A stretch of DNA of 64,000 bases from Cheiracanthium punctorium (Eukaryota; Arthropoda; Arachnida; Araneae; Cheiracanthiidae): NCBI GenBank assembly GCA_038373885.1, contig JAWZYV010011610.1, positions 620,001 to 684,000 of the forward strand, read 5' to 3'. How positions within the stretch are numbered: position 1 is the first letter of the stretch; each line of letters opens with the position of its first letter. The position numbers and the translations under genes are program-made. The notes beneath the pieces are model-generated. The model saw nothing but the letters and a program-made list of their open reading frames with translations. It ran no database searches and was not told where the DNA came from. Of the stretch, positions 1 to 11,779 are shown in pieces.

Positions 1-451
1 GAGGTTTCCACCTAAGTTCACCACTACTAAGCAGCCTCAAAACAATCTCATCTGAATGTTCAGAAAAAGGCAATTCAGCTTGCATGAACAGCTCCCAAAC
101 AAGAACAGCAAATGACCAAACATCACTTTTTGTTGACCACTCATCCTCGAGTACTGCCTCTGCTGGAGCCCATCTTAAGGGAACAGTTCTGTTTCTATAT
201 ACATAATACTCTTCAGCATAAGTGTCCCTTGAAAGACTTGGGAAGCTTATTTTAATGTTTAATCGAGATGTAACAAGGCAGTTTCTTGTTGCTAAGTCCT
301 TGTGAGTGAATCGTTGGTTCGAGAGGTATTCCATCCCAGTTGCAACTTGATGACAAATCCCCAAGATCTGAGGCACATTTAAGGGAGGTGGTCTTGGGCC
401 TTTCCTCTGGTTGTCTCGACGTGTTGCGAGAAGAAACTGCTTTAAATCTCC
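1..451 (-). CDS. Ptk7: PTK7 pseudokinase domain, C-lobe exon (partial, runs off the window)
   Basis: The acceptor is at 452-453 after a pyrimidine tract, and the exon enters in phase 0 with GDLKQFL, completing the hinge begun in the exon at 1755-1987. The frame then reads ICHQVATGMEYLSNQ, the catalytic-loop motif HKDLATRNCLV (HRD changed to HKD), and NIKISFPSLSRD, where the metal-binding DFG of active kinases is replaced by FPS. It continues with an activation segment containing EEYYVYRN, VPLRWAPAEAV in place of the usual PE motif, and STKSDVWSFAVLVWELF. It is still open at position 1. Loss of DFG marks a pseudokinase, as in known PTK7/Otk proteins, which signal by scaffolding rather than phosphate transfer. 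About 150 codons are visible; the remaining helices of the C-lobe should follow below position 1. Confidence 0.95.
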
Positions 452-1754
452 CTGAAACAGAAGCAGCTATCATTAAGAGGTTAAAGACTTTTTATAAATG
501 TAAAAAAGTTCAAATTACTTTATTTTACGATGGGCAGTGAAACTAAGCTGTTTTCTAAAATCTTAAATAATTATTCAGCTTTCAAGCAGCTGAAAACACG
601 ATTTCTGCCCAATGAACTCTGCAATAATCTATTTTTTATATTAGCAACTTCTGCATTTTGGTATCGTGATACCTGAGATCAAAATGTCATTGTGGTATTT
701 TTCCACTTACTAATGTTTGATGTCAGCAATTTCTATCACACTAAGTCCCATTAAAAAAAATAAAGAAAAAAGATTATTGGTGACTTTATATTTCTCAGGG
801 AAACAAAAGAAAACATGTTTCTTGCATGACAGAAGTCTGCATTTTGATTCAGACCAATACCTCATCTAATGATCTTAACACTTTAATTATTTCATTTCTT
901 TCTTTAAAGTACCACTGACAAAGTCTTAACGATGTAAAGAAGTTTTGGGAAAATATTTTGAATTTTTGTAAAAAAATCTCAAATCAAAAAGAAAAAACCA
1001 GTAAAACTGCCATGCATTTCAAAATAGAAAATTTATCTTCAAATAAAATGAAAAGTCACCAAATTTAGCAATGAATCTCCTAACTTGGCAACACTGCTTA
1101 TGAAGCCAGAGGGGGGAGAAGTCCATGAATATTATGGGAAAAATACTAATGGCAGAAATAAAAGTGCTTTAAACAGGAGTGCCTCTTTATTAATCAGATG
1201 TTAAACTAAATCCACCACTTTTATCTAACAAGGCTCTATTTAAATCATTTAATGTCATTTACAACTAAACATTATTGTAACAGCCCATGTGGGGCCAAGG
1301 CCTACGCTGCCCATCATCAGTGACTTTTCTGAGGTGTGGAAGCATATGTCCTGGCCAGGTGGTACACCTGATACAAAGCCCCCAAGCAAGCTTGGTCCTC
1401 ATGTTTTTGACCCTTTCAAGAGCTGAAATGTTGAGTCAGCCTTGCCCAGCTAGAAAATGAACACCCAGACCTGTAGCACATCAGCACAATGTGCTGACAA
1501 TTACACCACCGGACTTTAAAGCTATTTATGTGTTCTATTAAAACAATATTGATGAAAAACATTTTATGTGGACTAATAGTTTGAAGTTTCAGCTGTAGAA
1601 CAGAAGAAGAAAAAAAAAAGTCACACATTCCTCTATCTCTCACATTAGCAATTGAGTTTGGGACTATTTCACCAAAAAAATCATTGAATCAACTTACAAT
1701 AAGAGCTTTAACACAAATTTTCGTAACAGTTGTGAGAAAAAAGATATTTCATAC
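452..1754 (-). other. PTK7 intron between the two kinase exons
   Basis: This is an AT-rich intron of 1303 bp with donor GTATGA at 1749-1754 and a polypyrimidine acceptor ending at 452. I see no coding potential, structured RNA or recognisable transposon in it; open frames here are short and unconserved in appearance. Confidence 0.8.
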
Positions 1755-1987
1755 CCAGTCGCTGTATTCAGTTATGAAAAGAAATGGCTCATTCTCTCGA
1801 CACATTCCAAGTAACTTGGCAATGTTGTCATGGCGCAGTTTATTCAGCATGTCCATTTCCCTCTTATACTCAAAGTGAGCATTTTCATCTCGAGTCTGAA
1901 GTGCTTTCACCATCACAACTACTTCAGCATCTGCATCAATGATTCCCTTGGCTTTGGCTAGAAACACTTCTCCATATTCACCATGAC
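1755..1987 (-). CDS. Ptk7: PTK7 pseudokinase domain, N-lobe exon
   Basis: The acceptor AG is at 1988-1989 and the donor GTATGA starts at 1754; the exon is 233 bp, entering in phase 1 and leaving in phase 0. With the preceding exon it reads LLGHGEYGEVFLAKAKG, a modified glycine-rich loop. Next comes VVVMVKALQTRDENAHF, in which the VAIK-type lysine is kept. Then follow FEYKREMDMLNKLRHDNIAKLLG (the helix C region) and ITEYSDW at the hinge. The segment aligns by eye with the family signature LxKxLQTxDE and gives a nearly complete N-lobe. A kept lysine with a lost DFG in the next exon is typical of this pseudokinase family. Confidence 0.95.
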
Positions 1988-2581
1988 CTAAAAGTACAAA
2001 ACAGCAGTTTTTTTAAAGATTTTTAAAAAATTAAACAAAGATTGATAAAAAATTTGATTAATAAAATATAACAATGAAACATCAAAACATGAAATAAATC
2101 TCTAAAATGTAATATTTAACAGATATTATACATTAACATAGAATATGAAAGGCTATATGCAGCTGCCTTCTTTTTAGCAGCTTGCAAAAGATGCACAAAT
2201 ATCGTTTTCAAAAATGTTAAAAAATCATGTCCTTTGTATGCAATAGAATTTGGATTTTTAAAAGTTGATACATTAATACAACTCAGAAACAGAGTGCAAA
2301 ATAGAGTCAGTGGTATATGGTGGCAAATGGGTGACCTGCCTGCAAATAACATGTTTTGACCTCACTTCCTTCTGTATGGACACAAGTTTTACAAAATAAA
2401 TTTAATAGCTGGCCGTTGGTGACCCTTTTATCCTCCTGTCTTGCACCACAAGGCACTCTGCTATGCCACTGAATACAATAAATTAACATTTGTCAAACAA
2501 TCTCTCACTTTTTACCATCAAGGAAAAATGCATAGTTTGGGATGAACAAGAGCAACAAAGTGGGCATGTATTTATTAGTAA

Positions 2582-2700
2582 CTAGCTGAGTACCCGTTCT
2601 CTGCACGGTAGGAAAAGAACATTTTCCTTACACATATAATTCGAATTAAACTCATTGATGGGGAATCTATAAAAGTAAAAAATTATTTAAATTGTGATGA
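2582..2700 (-). mobile_element. Helitron 3'-end fragment
   Basis: On the minus strand the sequence ends in ACGGGTACTCAGCTAG followed by a host T. A short stem (CCGT paired with ACGG) lies just before the CTAG terminus. This matches the 3' end of the complete Helitron at 60875-62490, which reads ACGGGTACTTCAGCTAG. The 5' end of this copy was not found, so the right boundary given is nominal. Confidence 0.5.
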
Positions 2701-2934
2701 AACGTTAACGTCATGAGTGCAAATCTGAAATGACTGCAACATGATGGCACAAAAATTATGTGAATGTCACTGACGATCAAAAAAGAACCAGCTTCTCTTA
2801 GATGACTTTGCCCAGGCTTTTTCTCAATGGATCCGGTATCGTAGAACTGCTTCTATAAGTTGCACATGATGCTGGGCATTAAATTGAACTCTCTACAAAT
2901 TTGGTGACTATCCTGCTTCTAGTCTCCACACATG

Positions 2935-3178
2935 GGATCTAGGTCAAAGGGTGGGGGTCTTTATAAGGGGTCCTAACCGGTATTTATGCTATATTTTGGA
3001 GGAAACCAGCCATATATGTTTCCTAACATATGTATGTTGCGAGTACAGTTTTATTTTCCGAATGGAATACAGGAAAACTCCGAACAGTTAGGTCGGCAGA
3101 CGCGACCTGTTTTGAACCTTAATCCTTCCGTCTCCCAGTTCAGAGCGCTAAGTGCTCGGCCACTGGTCGGACTAAGTC
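2935..3178 (-). mobile_element. tRNA-derived SINE copy
   Basis: Read on the minus strand, 3178 to about 3100 has a tRNA-like head with an A-box-like segment (AGTGGCCGAGCACTTAGC) and a B-box-like segment (AAGGTTCAAAACAGG). The body downstream includes a match to the words shared by other copies, such as GGTCCTAACC and TATTTA next to GGGGGTCTTTATA. Related copies lie near 31.8, 34.2, 34.4, 37.4 and 44.1 kb. Borders are approximate and no target duplication was found. Confidence 0.55.
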
Positions 3179-6100
3179 ATTGCTAGGGGAATATTATAAG
3201 CAATTGGGACCTTTGTTGTACACATGATTGCAATGTCATTCTCGTATTATTATTACTTATATCTCGCATTATTTGATTTATTTTTGACTTTCATTTCATA
3301 TTCCTGACTTTTCATACTCTCTTGATTTTTGGGTCTTTGTGCATGCGCATATTCAATTATCATTCCCCATTCACATTACTGAATTAAGTAGTTCTGGCTA
3401 TCGCCACTTCTACACCAAAGACATCAATCTGCATTTTCCTCATTTCAAGAAAAACGCTTACAAAGTTTCATTGCTTCAGTTTATACTGATTAATTAATTT
3501 TCTTGCAAACTAATCGGAATTAAGATATGAGGCTTTGACATAGTATACAGGATTTCTTAAAGACCTTAAAAATGAATTTAGTTAAAAAGAACCAAAGTTA
3601 CAGGTTCGCGTTATTGACGTGGTGATTGTGGTAATGTTCTAATTGTGTCATATCCAATGCGTTTTCATTTTTCGAGTCAAGGGCTGTAGAAATGAGTGTT
3701 TTCACTTAATTGTTAAATTTAACAGCTTGAGTGGCAACAATGGATTCTGTAACTATGGAAACTGTAGCAATATTAAAAATAGAACATGAAATGAAATTTA
3801 TTTATGCTTGCTAGAACTGCCAAATTGGCATAATTAACACCGATAGTTGATGGCAAATAGCCAAAATGAATCCTAAATTTAACTTCACAATAAATGCAAT
3901 AATTTATAGGCAATACCGTCTATATTTACCAGGCTTAAAAACATTCTCGCTCATCTCCAAAAACTTTCGTATTTATACAGAATTCCTATTTTACTATACC
4001 CTGTTATGCAGGATTAAAAAAAATTATCTATCCATCTGCTCGTAACATTGGCTCATCTCAATTGTGCCATAGAATTAGCAGCACAAACGAAAAAAACACA
4101 CGCTATTAAACACGGAGTTACACTACATTTGAATATTTATTGCCAACTTTTCTAAGAAAGGTACTAAAGAAGGAATCCGCATACGCCATTTTGCGAGATT
4201 TTATTTATTTATTTTTTCAGAGAATCATTCTAAGACTGATTTAACAGCAATCAAAACAGGAAATAGTTATTTGTGTATAGTTCGATCGCCAAAAATTAAT
4301 GCAGGCATCTAATTGAAAAGAAGCATAGCAGTATTTTAAATTATCAACTATAACGTGTTTTATTTATTCCAATTTACCAAATGTGAGAATTTCATTTCTT
4401 TTGAAATTTAGCAGCATTCCCCAAGTTAAATCAATTTATGTAATTTGGGGAAAATTCAGAAGATCGATCGCTTAAAATCGCCTTAATGATTGCACTATTT
4501 CTGCATGGAAAATTAAAGTTTAATGCTGTATTCTAATAAAACCTACACACACAAACCTAAACCTATTTCAGTTCACTCGCAGTAAATTGCGCCAAGCCTA
4601 AAACTGTACAAATCGGTAGAACCTACTACTTTCTCAAATTCGCTATATCAGCCATTTTATTTTTCGCCAAACTAAAAAAGTTACACGTATGTCTCAGAAA
4701 TCTCCAAGTCCTTATTCTTTTACGTATAAAAAATATTGCATTCCAGTCCTAATTTACCACACAGATGATATTTTAATTAAAAAATAACCTAGCAAATATT
4801 CAAAACAGAAAAAAATGATTATTCTTTTATTTTTAATTCAAGAATCTAAATCATTTAATAAATTTGCCAAACATGGCAACCTCGATGCTTATTTCTCACT
4901 TTTTCACTACAGGGGTTACAATCGCGGAAAGCAAAAATTAGCTTTTTTGAACAGCTTTTTATCAATATCTGCTAAACTAATTCGAATTTCGAAAAAATCG
5001 CTTCGAGGTGTGTCGGGAGCTGTCCTGGAGAATTTCCATACAAAATTTGGTAGGTCTACGATCACTTGTTTTGGAGCTACGCGAGGTGCAGACAAACTAA
5101 CTACTAATGGACAGTTTACACATTGCTTTATTTATATAGATAGTTCGATATACATAGTATGAGTTAATAGTAGTTTTATAAATCTTATAATTAATAATTA
5201 ATTCATACTTCTTACCTGCCATTTGATATGTATAAACCCTAAAATGTTTATTTTAACTTCAAATGAAAGAAAAACCACAAATTTAATGTTTTTCAACAGA
5301 ACGAACTTCTTTCATCTTTTATTATACAAAAAAAATTATCATGTCATTGATATAGTGAAAAGTGTTACCTTTGTTAAATTTTAACACATGATAAAATTTT
5401 CCAGCCAATAATAATAAAGTGGTCTAGAATTCCCCCCCCCCCCCTCCAAACACATGTTCAAATTTTTTGAGAATGACTCATAAACACTTATCTTCCAAGA
5501 TAATTTAGGGAATAACCTGCAATTGTAGAGAATATACCACTAGGGTAGAACTTAATTTTTTTAAATAACTGTTGATGGTGCTTTCCTGGGCTCTTGTCCC
5601 CCCCCCCCCAACCATTAGTAAAATTTAACAACTACTATGAATTGGATGAAAGTGCTTCCCATAAATTCCACTGCACTGCTACTCATTTTAGAAAATCCTA
5701 AAGTTAGACTCACAATAATTTTTGGGGATACATTTGGGTCATACTATATACAAAAGAGAAATGGCTCATTCAAGAAACATGTTTCCTTTCTTCCTGCTAA
5801 AGTAAAAGAAATTAAATACCATTCTGAAACAGTTGCTACTCTTCACTATTGCATTTTTTTTTTTTTTTTTTGTATAGATATCAAATATCATACTTAATTT
5901 TATCAAGGTTTTAAACATTTAACAAGATAGTCTTTTAATTGTATTTCTTTGCATTACAATAGCTATTAAAAAGTACATTCAATATATTGTACATCAATAT
6001 AGTAATTATTTCTGTAGAAGGATAAATTGCTTCCAGTACAACATCCATAAAAAGATTTTAGTACTACAAACAAAAATAAATAAATAAAATTAAATAAATG

Positions 6101-6262
6101 GAATACAAATTGAATGCAAAATTTACATTACATTCTTAATAAATACAATAAAAAGTGAACTCATAATTTCACATTTTACTCCCTCCATGCCAGTTAGCAG
6201 TATGATTAAATACTAAATAGTGTAACAAAGCTGGTTAAATTGCATGCAGTACTTATAAAGAG

Positions 6263-6296
<34 letters not shown>

Positions 6297-6569
6297 ATTT
6301 ATTGGAAATCACACTAACTCTTAGATATTGACATTTTTGTTTTGTAAATGAAATTATCAAACATGTTACAATAATAAAATATATTGTATTCATAGTTTGA
6401 TTAATTAAAAAAAACATCTTCTTTAACCAAAATCTTTATAGAATTTTTACAAGTTGACTCCCCCTCCCCCACTGCATAACAATTAAGTAAGTTTAATTTT
6501 TTTATTTTGTAATAGCAAAAGCCCAAACACCATTAAAAAAATGAGAAATATTATGAAGAAAAAAATTAC

Positions 6570-6776
6570 CCAGCAACATCATGGTTTGAAGCTCATGTCT
6601 AGGAAAATGAGTCTTGTCATATGAGGATCGGCTCTTTTTTGAGTAATGGGAGTGAGATCCTGAGCTATGAGTCACCTCACCATCACTTCTGGTTGTGCTG
6701 CTGTCTTTAAGTGGTTTTGTTACCATGGCATTCATTTCAGTTTCGTGGGGTAGAGTACCATTTTCACTCTTTGCTA
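6570..6776 (-). CDS. Ptk7: PTK7 juxtamembrane exon leading into the kinase domain
   Basis: This 207-bp exon is phase 1 at both ends. It encodes AKSENGTLPHETEMNAMV, a serine-rich stretch (HSSGSHSHYSKKSRSS) and then YDKTHFPRHELQTMMLLG. The last segment is the conserved entry to the PTK7 kinase domain, just before the glycine-rich loop. The cytoplasmic linker is polar and rich in Ser and His, with no further domain. The acceptor is a tandem NAGNAG (CAG then TAG at 6774-6779), so two products differing by one valine are possible. The donor is GTAATT at 6569. Confidence 0.93.
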
Positions 6777-6925
6777 CTGTGGGAAAAATGAAATACAGAT
6801 TTCATACAAGTAATTGTGAAATACAATTGCTACCCTCAATACAATACCTTGTGGGACCAAACACAAACAATTCTTATAATTAATATCCACTACAATGAAC
6901 AGGGATGTTAACTCCAACACTCGAT

Positions 6926-7113
6926 TTGGGAGCACCCTGGGAGCAGAAAAAATTTCATTTCGGAGCAGAAAAATTCCATTTGGGAGCAGAAAAATTCTAT
7001 TTGGGAGCCGAAAAATTCCATTTGGGAGCACCTCGGGAGCAGAAAAATTCCATTTGGGAGCAGAAAAATTCTATTTGGGAGCAGAAAAATTCCATTTGGG
7101 AGCACCTCGGGAG
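6926..7113. repeat. 21-bp minisatellite with interspersed 10-bp half units
   Basis: The unit is close to GGAGCAGAAAAATTCCATTTG, repeated about seven times, with short GGAGCACCTC units inserted in a regular way after blocks of three or four. The 21-bp period keeps frames open on both strands, which produces spurious repetitive peptides such as EQKNSIW and LPNGIFL. It is non-coding in my view. Confidence 0.9.
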
Positions 7114-8397
7114 CACAAAAAAAAATAGTTTCCGAGAGGAAAACTAAGATTCGAGATCAGAATTAACATGATTTTGGAGCATAAAATTGAAGATTTAGGA
7201 ACACAATAAATGCATACAAGAAAAGCAAAGTTTGCACGCAAACACCGTTTGCTAAAAGCAAAACACTATTTGAAAGCACTTTAGGAAAGCTCTGGAAAAA
7301 AAAAGGGTGTATACAGGCTATGCTATCAGCAACTTGGTAAAAACAATACATGGATTTACATGGACGGAAGGAATTTTTTTTTTGTGTGTGTGAAAGTGCT
7401 CTTTTTAATGGTTTTCATATAAATGCTAAATGGAAAGAGAGTGGGAGGGAAGTATTTCTTATATGCAATTGTACTTTTAATGCATGTTCGAAGGTTGTAA
7501 AAATACTAATATTTAAATGGTAGAATTAACATTTCTGCCGTTTATATCATTCTAGAATTATGTATTCAAAATTTAGTCTATTTTAAAATAAAGATTTTAA
7601 TTACGGATCTATAAATGAAATTCGTAACACATTCTGAAAAATTTGCGGACGCACTTTGGCTGAACACGGGCCCAGAGGCATCGCCCCGTCTGCCCCCTCT
7701 CGTAGAGCCTGCACACACACAAAAAGAAAAACAGTGGTGTAGTTTTAAGAAAAAAGGTTTAGGAACACTCGCAACTGAAGACTCAAAAATCATGCGTCCA
7801 TGATAAAAAGTGAAGAACGCTTACTTTTGCTGACATAAGCTCGAATGAAAAATTAGTGAGACGGCATCTCCCCGCTCATGATCTTCACGGGCCGAAAATG
7901 TCTAGCCCGGCCCGGCATTTAATCAAAATAAAAAATGCAGACCCGGTCCAGCTCGTATATTAATCATGATTTAAGGAGGGGGGGGGGGGGGAAGGAATCA
8001 CAAGCCAATCGTTTGGTCTTGTCCAAATTTTAGGAGAGCAAAAATTTCCGGAAAGGCTCGATTTTGCAAGCGCAGAGGACCGTCTTTAAGAGTATATGCT
8101 TGTTCCGGTCCATTCTAGAAAATGCTGAGGTCAGCCCGTGCCTTGAATGAATCGTGCTGCAAAAGCCTGGGCCCGCACAGATCTCTACCCCCCACGACTA
8201 CACCACTGGCAGCGGATTTCCGGATTATTTTGAAATGAAATATTCTATTAATTCAGACAGCCTAGATTCCGATTTCTAAACCGGTCATGCTTCCAATTTT
8301 CATTCTTGCTACGGGCCGGGTCATAAACCGTGATTTTTTAGGGGCTGGGACGTCACCGTAATATACTGTTTTCTTTACGGACCGGTCTGGTTTAGAT

Positions 8398-8573
8398 CAG
8401 GGGCGGCCCTGCGGTACATGACACCCACTCCACCCTGCAAATGTAGAAAAAGACGTCCCTTTTACTTTTTTCAAAATTGCTTTTATGATTTTAAGTTGGA
8501 AATCGTGCCCCTTCATAAACAAAAAACGGTGCCCGTTGCGATGATTACTTGTTTGCCTATCTGGCCGGCCCTG
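8398..8573. mobile_element. hAT-type MITE with CAGGG(G/C)CGGCC ends
   Basis: The inverted ends are CAGGGGCGGCCCTG at 8398 and GGCCGGCCCTG ending at 8573, a 176-bp element nested in the 2-kb element. A similar single end begins at 43968. No clear 8-bp duplication remains. Confidence 0.55.
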
Positions 8574-8729
8574 ATTGAGGTGACTAACAAAGCCCGACTG
8601 GTTCGATCCGGGACAGGTAGAATGGCTTCGGAATGCAGCTTTCGTACGCAGTTTGAATCTTGCTTTACTGCTAACTAGCTTTCCATACACGCTTTAAAAG
8701 ATAAATGAGCGTGGCAAAAATTTAACAAA

Positions 8730-8903
8730 GAGTCAAAATGACGTATTCGGCGCAGACCAGCGCAAAAATCGGCTAAAAGCGCAGTTCGGCGCAATATTTG
8801 TGTTTCGGCGCACCCTGAAAGAGTCAAAATGATGTATTCGGCGCAGACCGGCGCAAAAATCGGCTAAAAGCGCAGTTCGACGCAAGAATTTGTGTTTCGG
8901 CGC
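8730..8903. repeat. 91-bp tandem duplication of a CGGCGCA-rich unit
   Basis: Two copies start at 8730 and 8821 (period 91 bp) with the words TATTCGGCGCAGACC, GCGCAAAAATCGGC and TGTGTTTCGGCGCA. They lie next to the right terminus of the 2-kb element and probably act as subterminal repeats. Confidence 0.8.
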
Positions 8904-9268
8904 AGAATTAACATCCCTGAATGAATCTTTAAAACAAATAAATAAAATCAAAATCAAATAAGTCCAGTTATACAAAGTTACTTATCACAATATTTATGTA
9001 ATATTGATTATTGCATATACTGATACTATGCAACTAAAATTAGACTTCCAATTTTTCTTCTAAGTTATTTAAAAAAAAAAAAAAAAAAGCTGTTTCATAC
9101 TTAAATATTGCATATATTATTAAATACAGTTTGTCATTATATACAGCAGTTTTGTCAACAATGATCTAGCAGTATGAAGTTACACTGAAGTTCATAATTT
9201 TATATAACAGAGTGCAGAAATATTAAAAAGAAGAAGAAGAAAAGATTTGCCTATAATGTCAAACTCAC

Positions 9269-9460
9269 CATCTGCTGTAGCTTCAGCTAGCAATCTAGCT
9301 TTCTTTTGTGCCCTCCTAATTTTGCAAAACACCATCAAACCAATTACAAGGAACATATAAAGGGTAGCACATGTTAAAGTGATTGTTACAGTCTTTGTCA
9401 TTGTATTTTCTTCAGTGTTAAATCCTCTACCAGCATTATTGGGACTGTAATATTCAGCAC
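9269..9460 (-). CDS. Ptk7: PTK7 transmembrane exon
   Basis: This 192-bp exon, phase 1 at both ends, has acceptor AG at 9461-9462 and donor GTGAGT at 9268. It encodes an extracellular stalk (AEYYSPNNAGRGFNTEEN) and the hydrophobic segment TVTITLTCATLYMFLVIGLM followed by VFC. After this the protein turns basic (KIRRAQKKAR) and ends in LLAEATAD. Positive charges right after the helix fit a type I orientation with a cytoplasmic C-terminus. It joins the sixth Ig domain upstream to the juxtamembrane linker downstream. Confidence 0.93.
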
Positions 9461-10275
9461 CTGCAATAAATAAATAAATTCAAAATAAGACAGCTCTTTG
9501 AAAATATGCCATCAAACATGATATAGTTAGATTATATAGTTAATTAGTTGAGATTTAAAACAAGATCCAGGCAGGATATACCGTGACAAGCAAAGCAGCA
9601 TCACCGAGAAAATAGTAAAATACTAAAGACCATACTGCTTTTCTCTCATATCTTCCCTTTGTCTGCAAATTTAGAGCTTAGTGTATGTTCCAGTCCTAGT
9701 GAAACATTTTGAATTGAAATTACATGAGTCACATGACCAAAATTCATGCTCTTATTTGCAGCAGCAAGAAGCTACTTTCTCAGGCAGTAATCTTCAGTTA
9801 TGAGCTCAGCAATAACTACAACAATAAGAAAAAAAAATGCCTCATGAAGGCTTCAAACTAGAAAAACCTCCTCAAAAATGGGAGAAATAACCTCTGTTCA
9901 AATAAATAGGCTGTTTAAGAATGCTGACCAGTGAAGAATTAAAACAACATTATCTGCAAGCAATAGTTAATCTTCTGATGGCTAATAATAATCAGTGCAC
10001 TTTTTCTTTTCTGCTCATATTTCATCAATATTCCATCTGATAGTAGTTTATGGTTTAACTGTTACATTTGGAAAAGTAATGAATAAAATAATAATGCAGA
10101 ATATTCAATTTTTAACAATAACAACAACAAAAAAAAGAAGAAAAACTTGCAAATATATAAAACAATGTCAAATTAAATATGCAATATATAAAACAATGTC
10201 AACTATAAATACATATATAATAAAATAAATCTCAGCACTGCCTAAAAGTTATGGCGAACTGGTAATTTGGCTTAC
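9461..10275 (-). other. PTK7 intron between Ig6 and membrane exons
   Basis: This is an 815-bp AT-rich intron with no repeat or gene that I recognise. The 10120-10200 part contains a short direct duplication around the words ATATATAAAACAATGTCAA. Confidence 0.75.
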
Positions 10276-10548
10276 TTTTTACATTTAAATTGACTTCTGC
10301 TCGACGAAATCCACCACTATTTCCTGCAGTGCAACCATATTTTCCTTCATCTTCCATGTGAACTTCTGACACATATAATGTGCCATTCTCCATTACATGA
10401 AATCTTTTCTGATCAAAATTATTGAGAACGTTGTTCTTATCCCACTGAATTGTTGGCATAGGATCCCCCATAGCTCGGCAATGCAACATTGTTGAATATC
10501 CTTCATAGGCTTGAGTATCCACTGGCTCAACTTCAAATTTTGGCATCA
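10276..10548 (-). CDS. Ptk7: PTK7 sixth Ig domain exon (membrane-proximal)
   Basis: This 273-bp exon, phase 1 at both ends, begins MPKFEVEPVDTQAYEGYS. It holds a complete I-set Ig fold: cysteine in TMLHCRAMG, tryptophan in PTIQWDKN, and the DEGKYGCTAGN signature (tyrosine corner and second cysteine). It ends RRAEVNLNVK. One domain per exon with phase 1-1 borders is the classic Ig arrangement. One potential N-glycosylation site is visible (NGT). The donor is GTAAGC at 10275. Confidence 0.95.
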
Positions 10549-11741
10549 CTAAAAATAATCGAATCATTAATAAGGCTGACTTGGGTATAAGCTGCATAAC
10601 ATCACATAAACCTTTAGAGGTCAACAGGAAGAATCAGAAAGGTTGATGTACAGTTCCTGTGTCTTGCATGGCAAACATTGAAGCAAGTCAATTTAAAAAT
10701 TCTTCAATGGAAACTTGAAATTTCCTTTCGCCAAGACCATCCAAAATAACAGACTAATGAATAATCAGTAATTACCATATTGGCCCAAATATAACACGAT
10801 CCCAAAAATTTTTCATCAAGATAATTAAAAAAATCCTATATTTAGGCCTCAAATTTAGTATGGGTCAATTTTTCTACAGGCAGTCAAAAAACGCCGCATT
10901 ATATTTGGGCCAATACGGTATTTTTTATTGGAGGAGGTCACATCCGTAAGTCATAAAACTAGCATAGAAAATTGCTTGGTCCCTGCTGTCATGCTTTTTA
11001 AGTAGGATCTAAAAAAAGACCTTTAATAAAAGCAAAAGGATGCATATCGATAAAGCAATGATTACTCATTTGTTATTGTTAGCTGTTTTTTATGTTGGAG
11101 CATTGGAGTAAATTTCATGTAACATGGAGGGGGGGGATATCTGTACTTACATAGCCAAGAATGTTATAGAATAAGAAATGCTTAACATTTGATTTATACG
11201 GACCTACCACAAGCAGTTCAGATTGGTCAGTCATCAGTATTGGACTATTCTATTTTCTTGCAGGTGTTTTCTGCAATTTAAGGAACATTATCTAAATGTC
11301 AAAAACTGGATTCTCATTAGAGATAAAGGTTTGTTCTTTACCCAAACTGAAGTGGTTTGCAATCTTACTATGGAGATTATTTGAATGATAGAGCTCAGCT
11401 TAAAATGGGAGAACAGTGGTCCTAATGTATAGTTACTAGGTGCTTTTTTTTTTTAATTTGTGATACATTCATTTCTTAAAAGCTACTAATAAAATAAATC
11501 AATAGTCATCATAAATTTATCAATCATTAATCAATAGTCATAGAATTACAATATCAGAAATTTTAAAAAATGTTCATATTTTAATAATCATGCAATTTAA
11601 AAACTTAAGTTTTTTTAATAGTTATACAAAGAATCATTTTAGAATTTTCTAGTACATAATTTTTATATCTAAGATACAGAAATGGTTTCACTTCAAAATT
11701 CTTTCATAATGAAACATACTCATGAACCAATTTAGAAAAAT

Positions 11742-11779
<38 letters not shown>

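Larger units (their letters stand above)
1988..6569 (-). other. PTK7 intron between juxtamembrane and N-lobe exons
   Basis: This is a 4.6-kb AT-rich intron. It contains a Helitron-type 3' terminus at 2582, a tRNA-derived SINE at about 2935-3178, poly-C tracts near 5430 and 5600, a poly-T tract near 5855 and a 34-bp poly-A run near 6266. The rest (about 3200-5400) shows no gene or repeat that I recognise. Confidence 0.75.
6900..8919. mobile_element. 2-kb hAT-like non-autonomous transposon with subterminal repeat arrays
   Basis: The ends are inverted copies of CAGGGATGTTAA (6900-6911 and 8908-8919). The flanks share the direct repeat AATGAA (6894-6899 and 8920-8925), shorter than the 8 bp usual for hAT, so the superfamily call is tentative. 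One end carries a 21-bp minisatellite (6926-7113) and the other a 91-bp duplication (8730-8903). A smaller MITE sits inside at 8398-8573. I see no transposase. The element lies wholly in the PTK7 intron between the membrane and juxtamembrane exons. Confidence 0.65.

Noticed and set aside
6774..7147. Overlapping open frames on both strands with repeated peptides (EQKNSIW, LPNGIFL)
   Set aside because: They follow from a 21-bp minisatellite whose period is a multiple of three; no start, splice or composition supports a gene.
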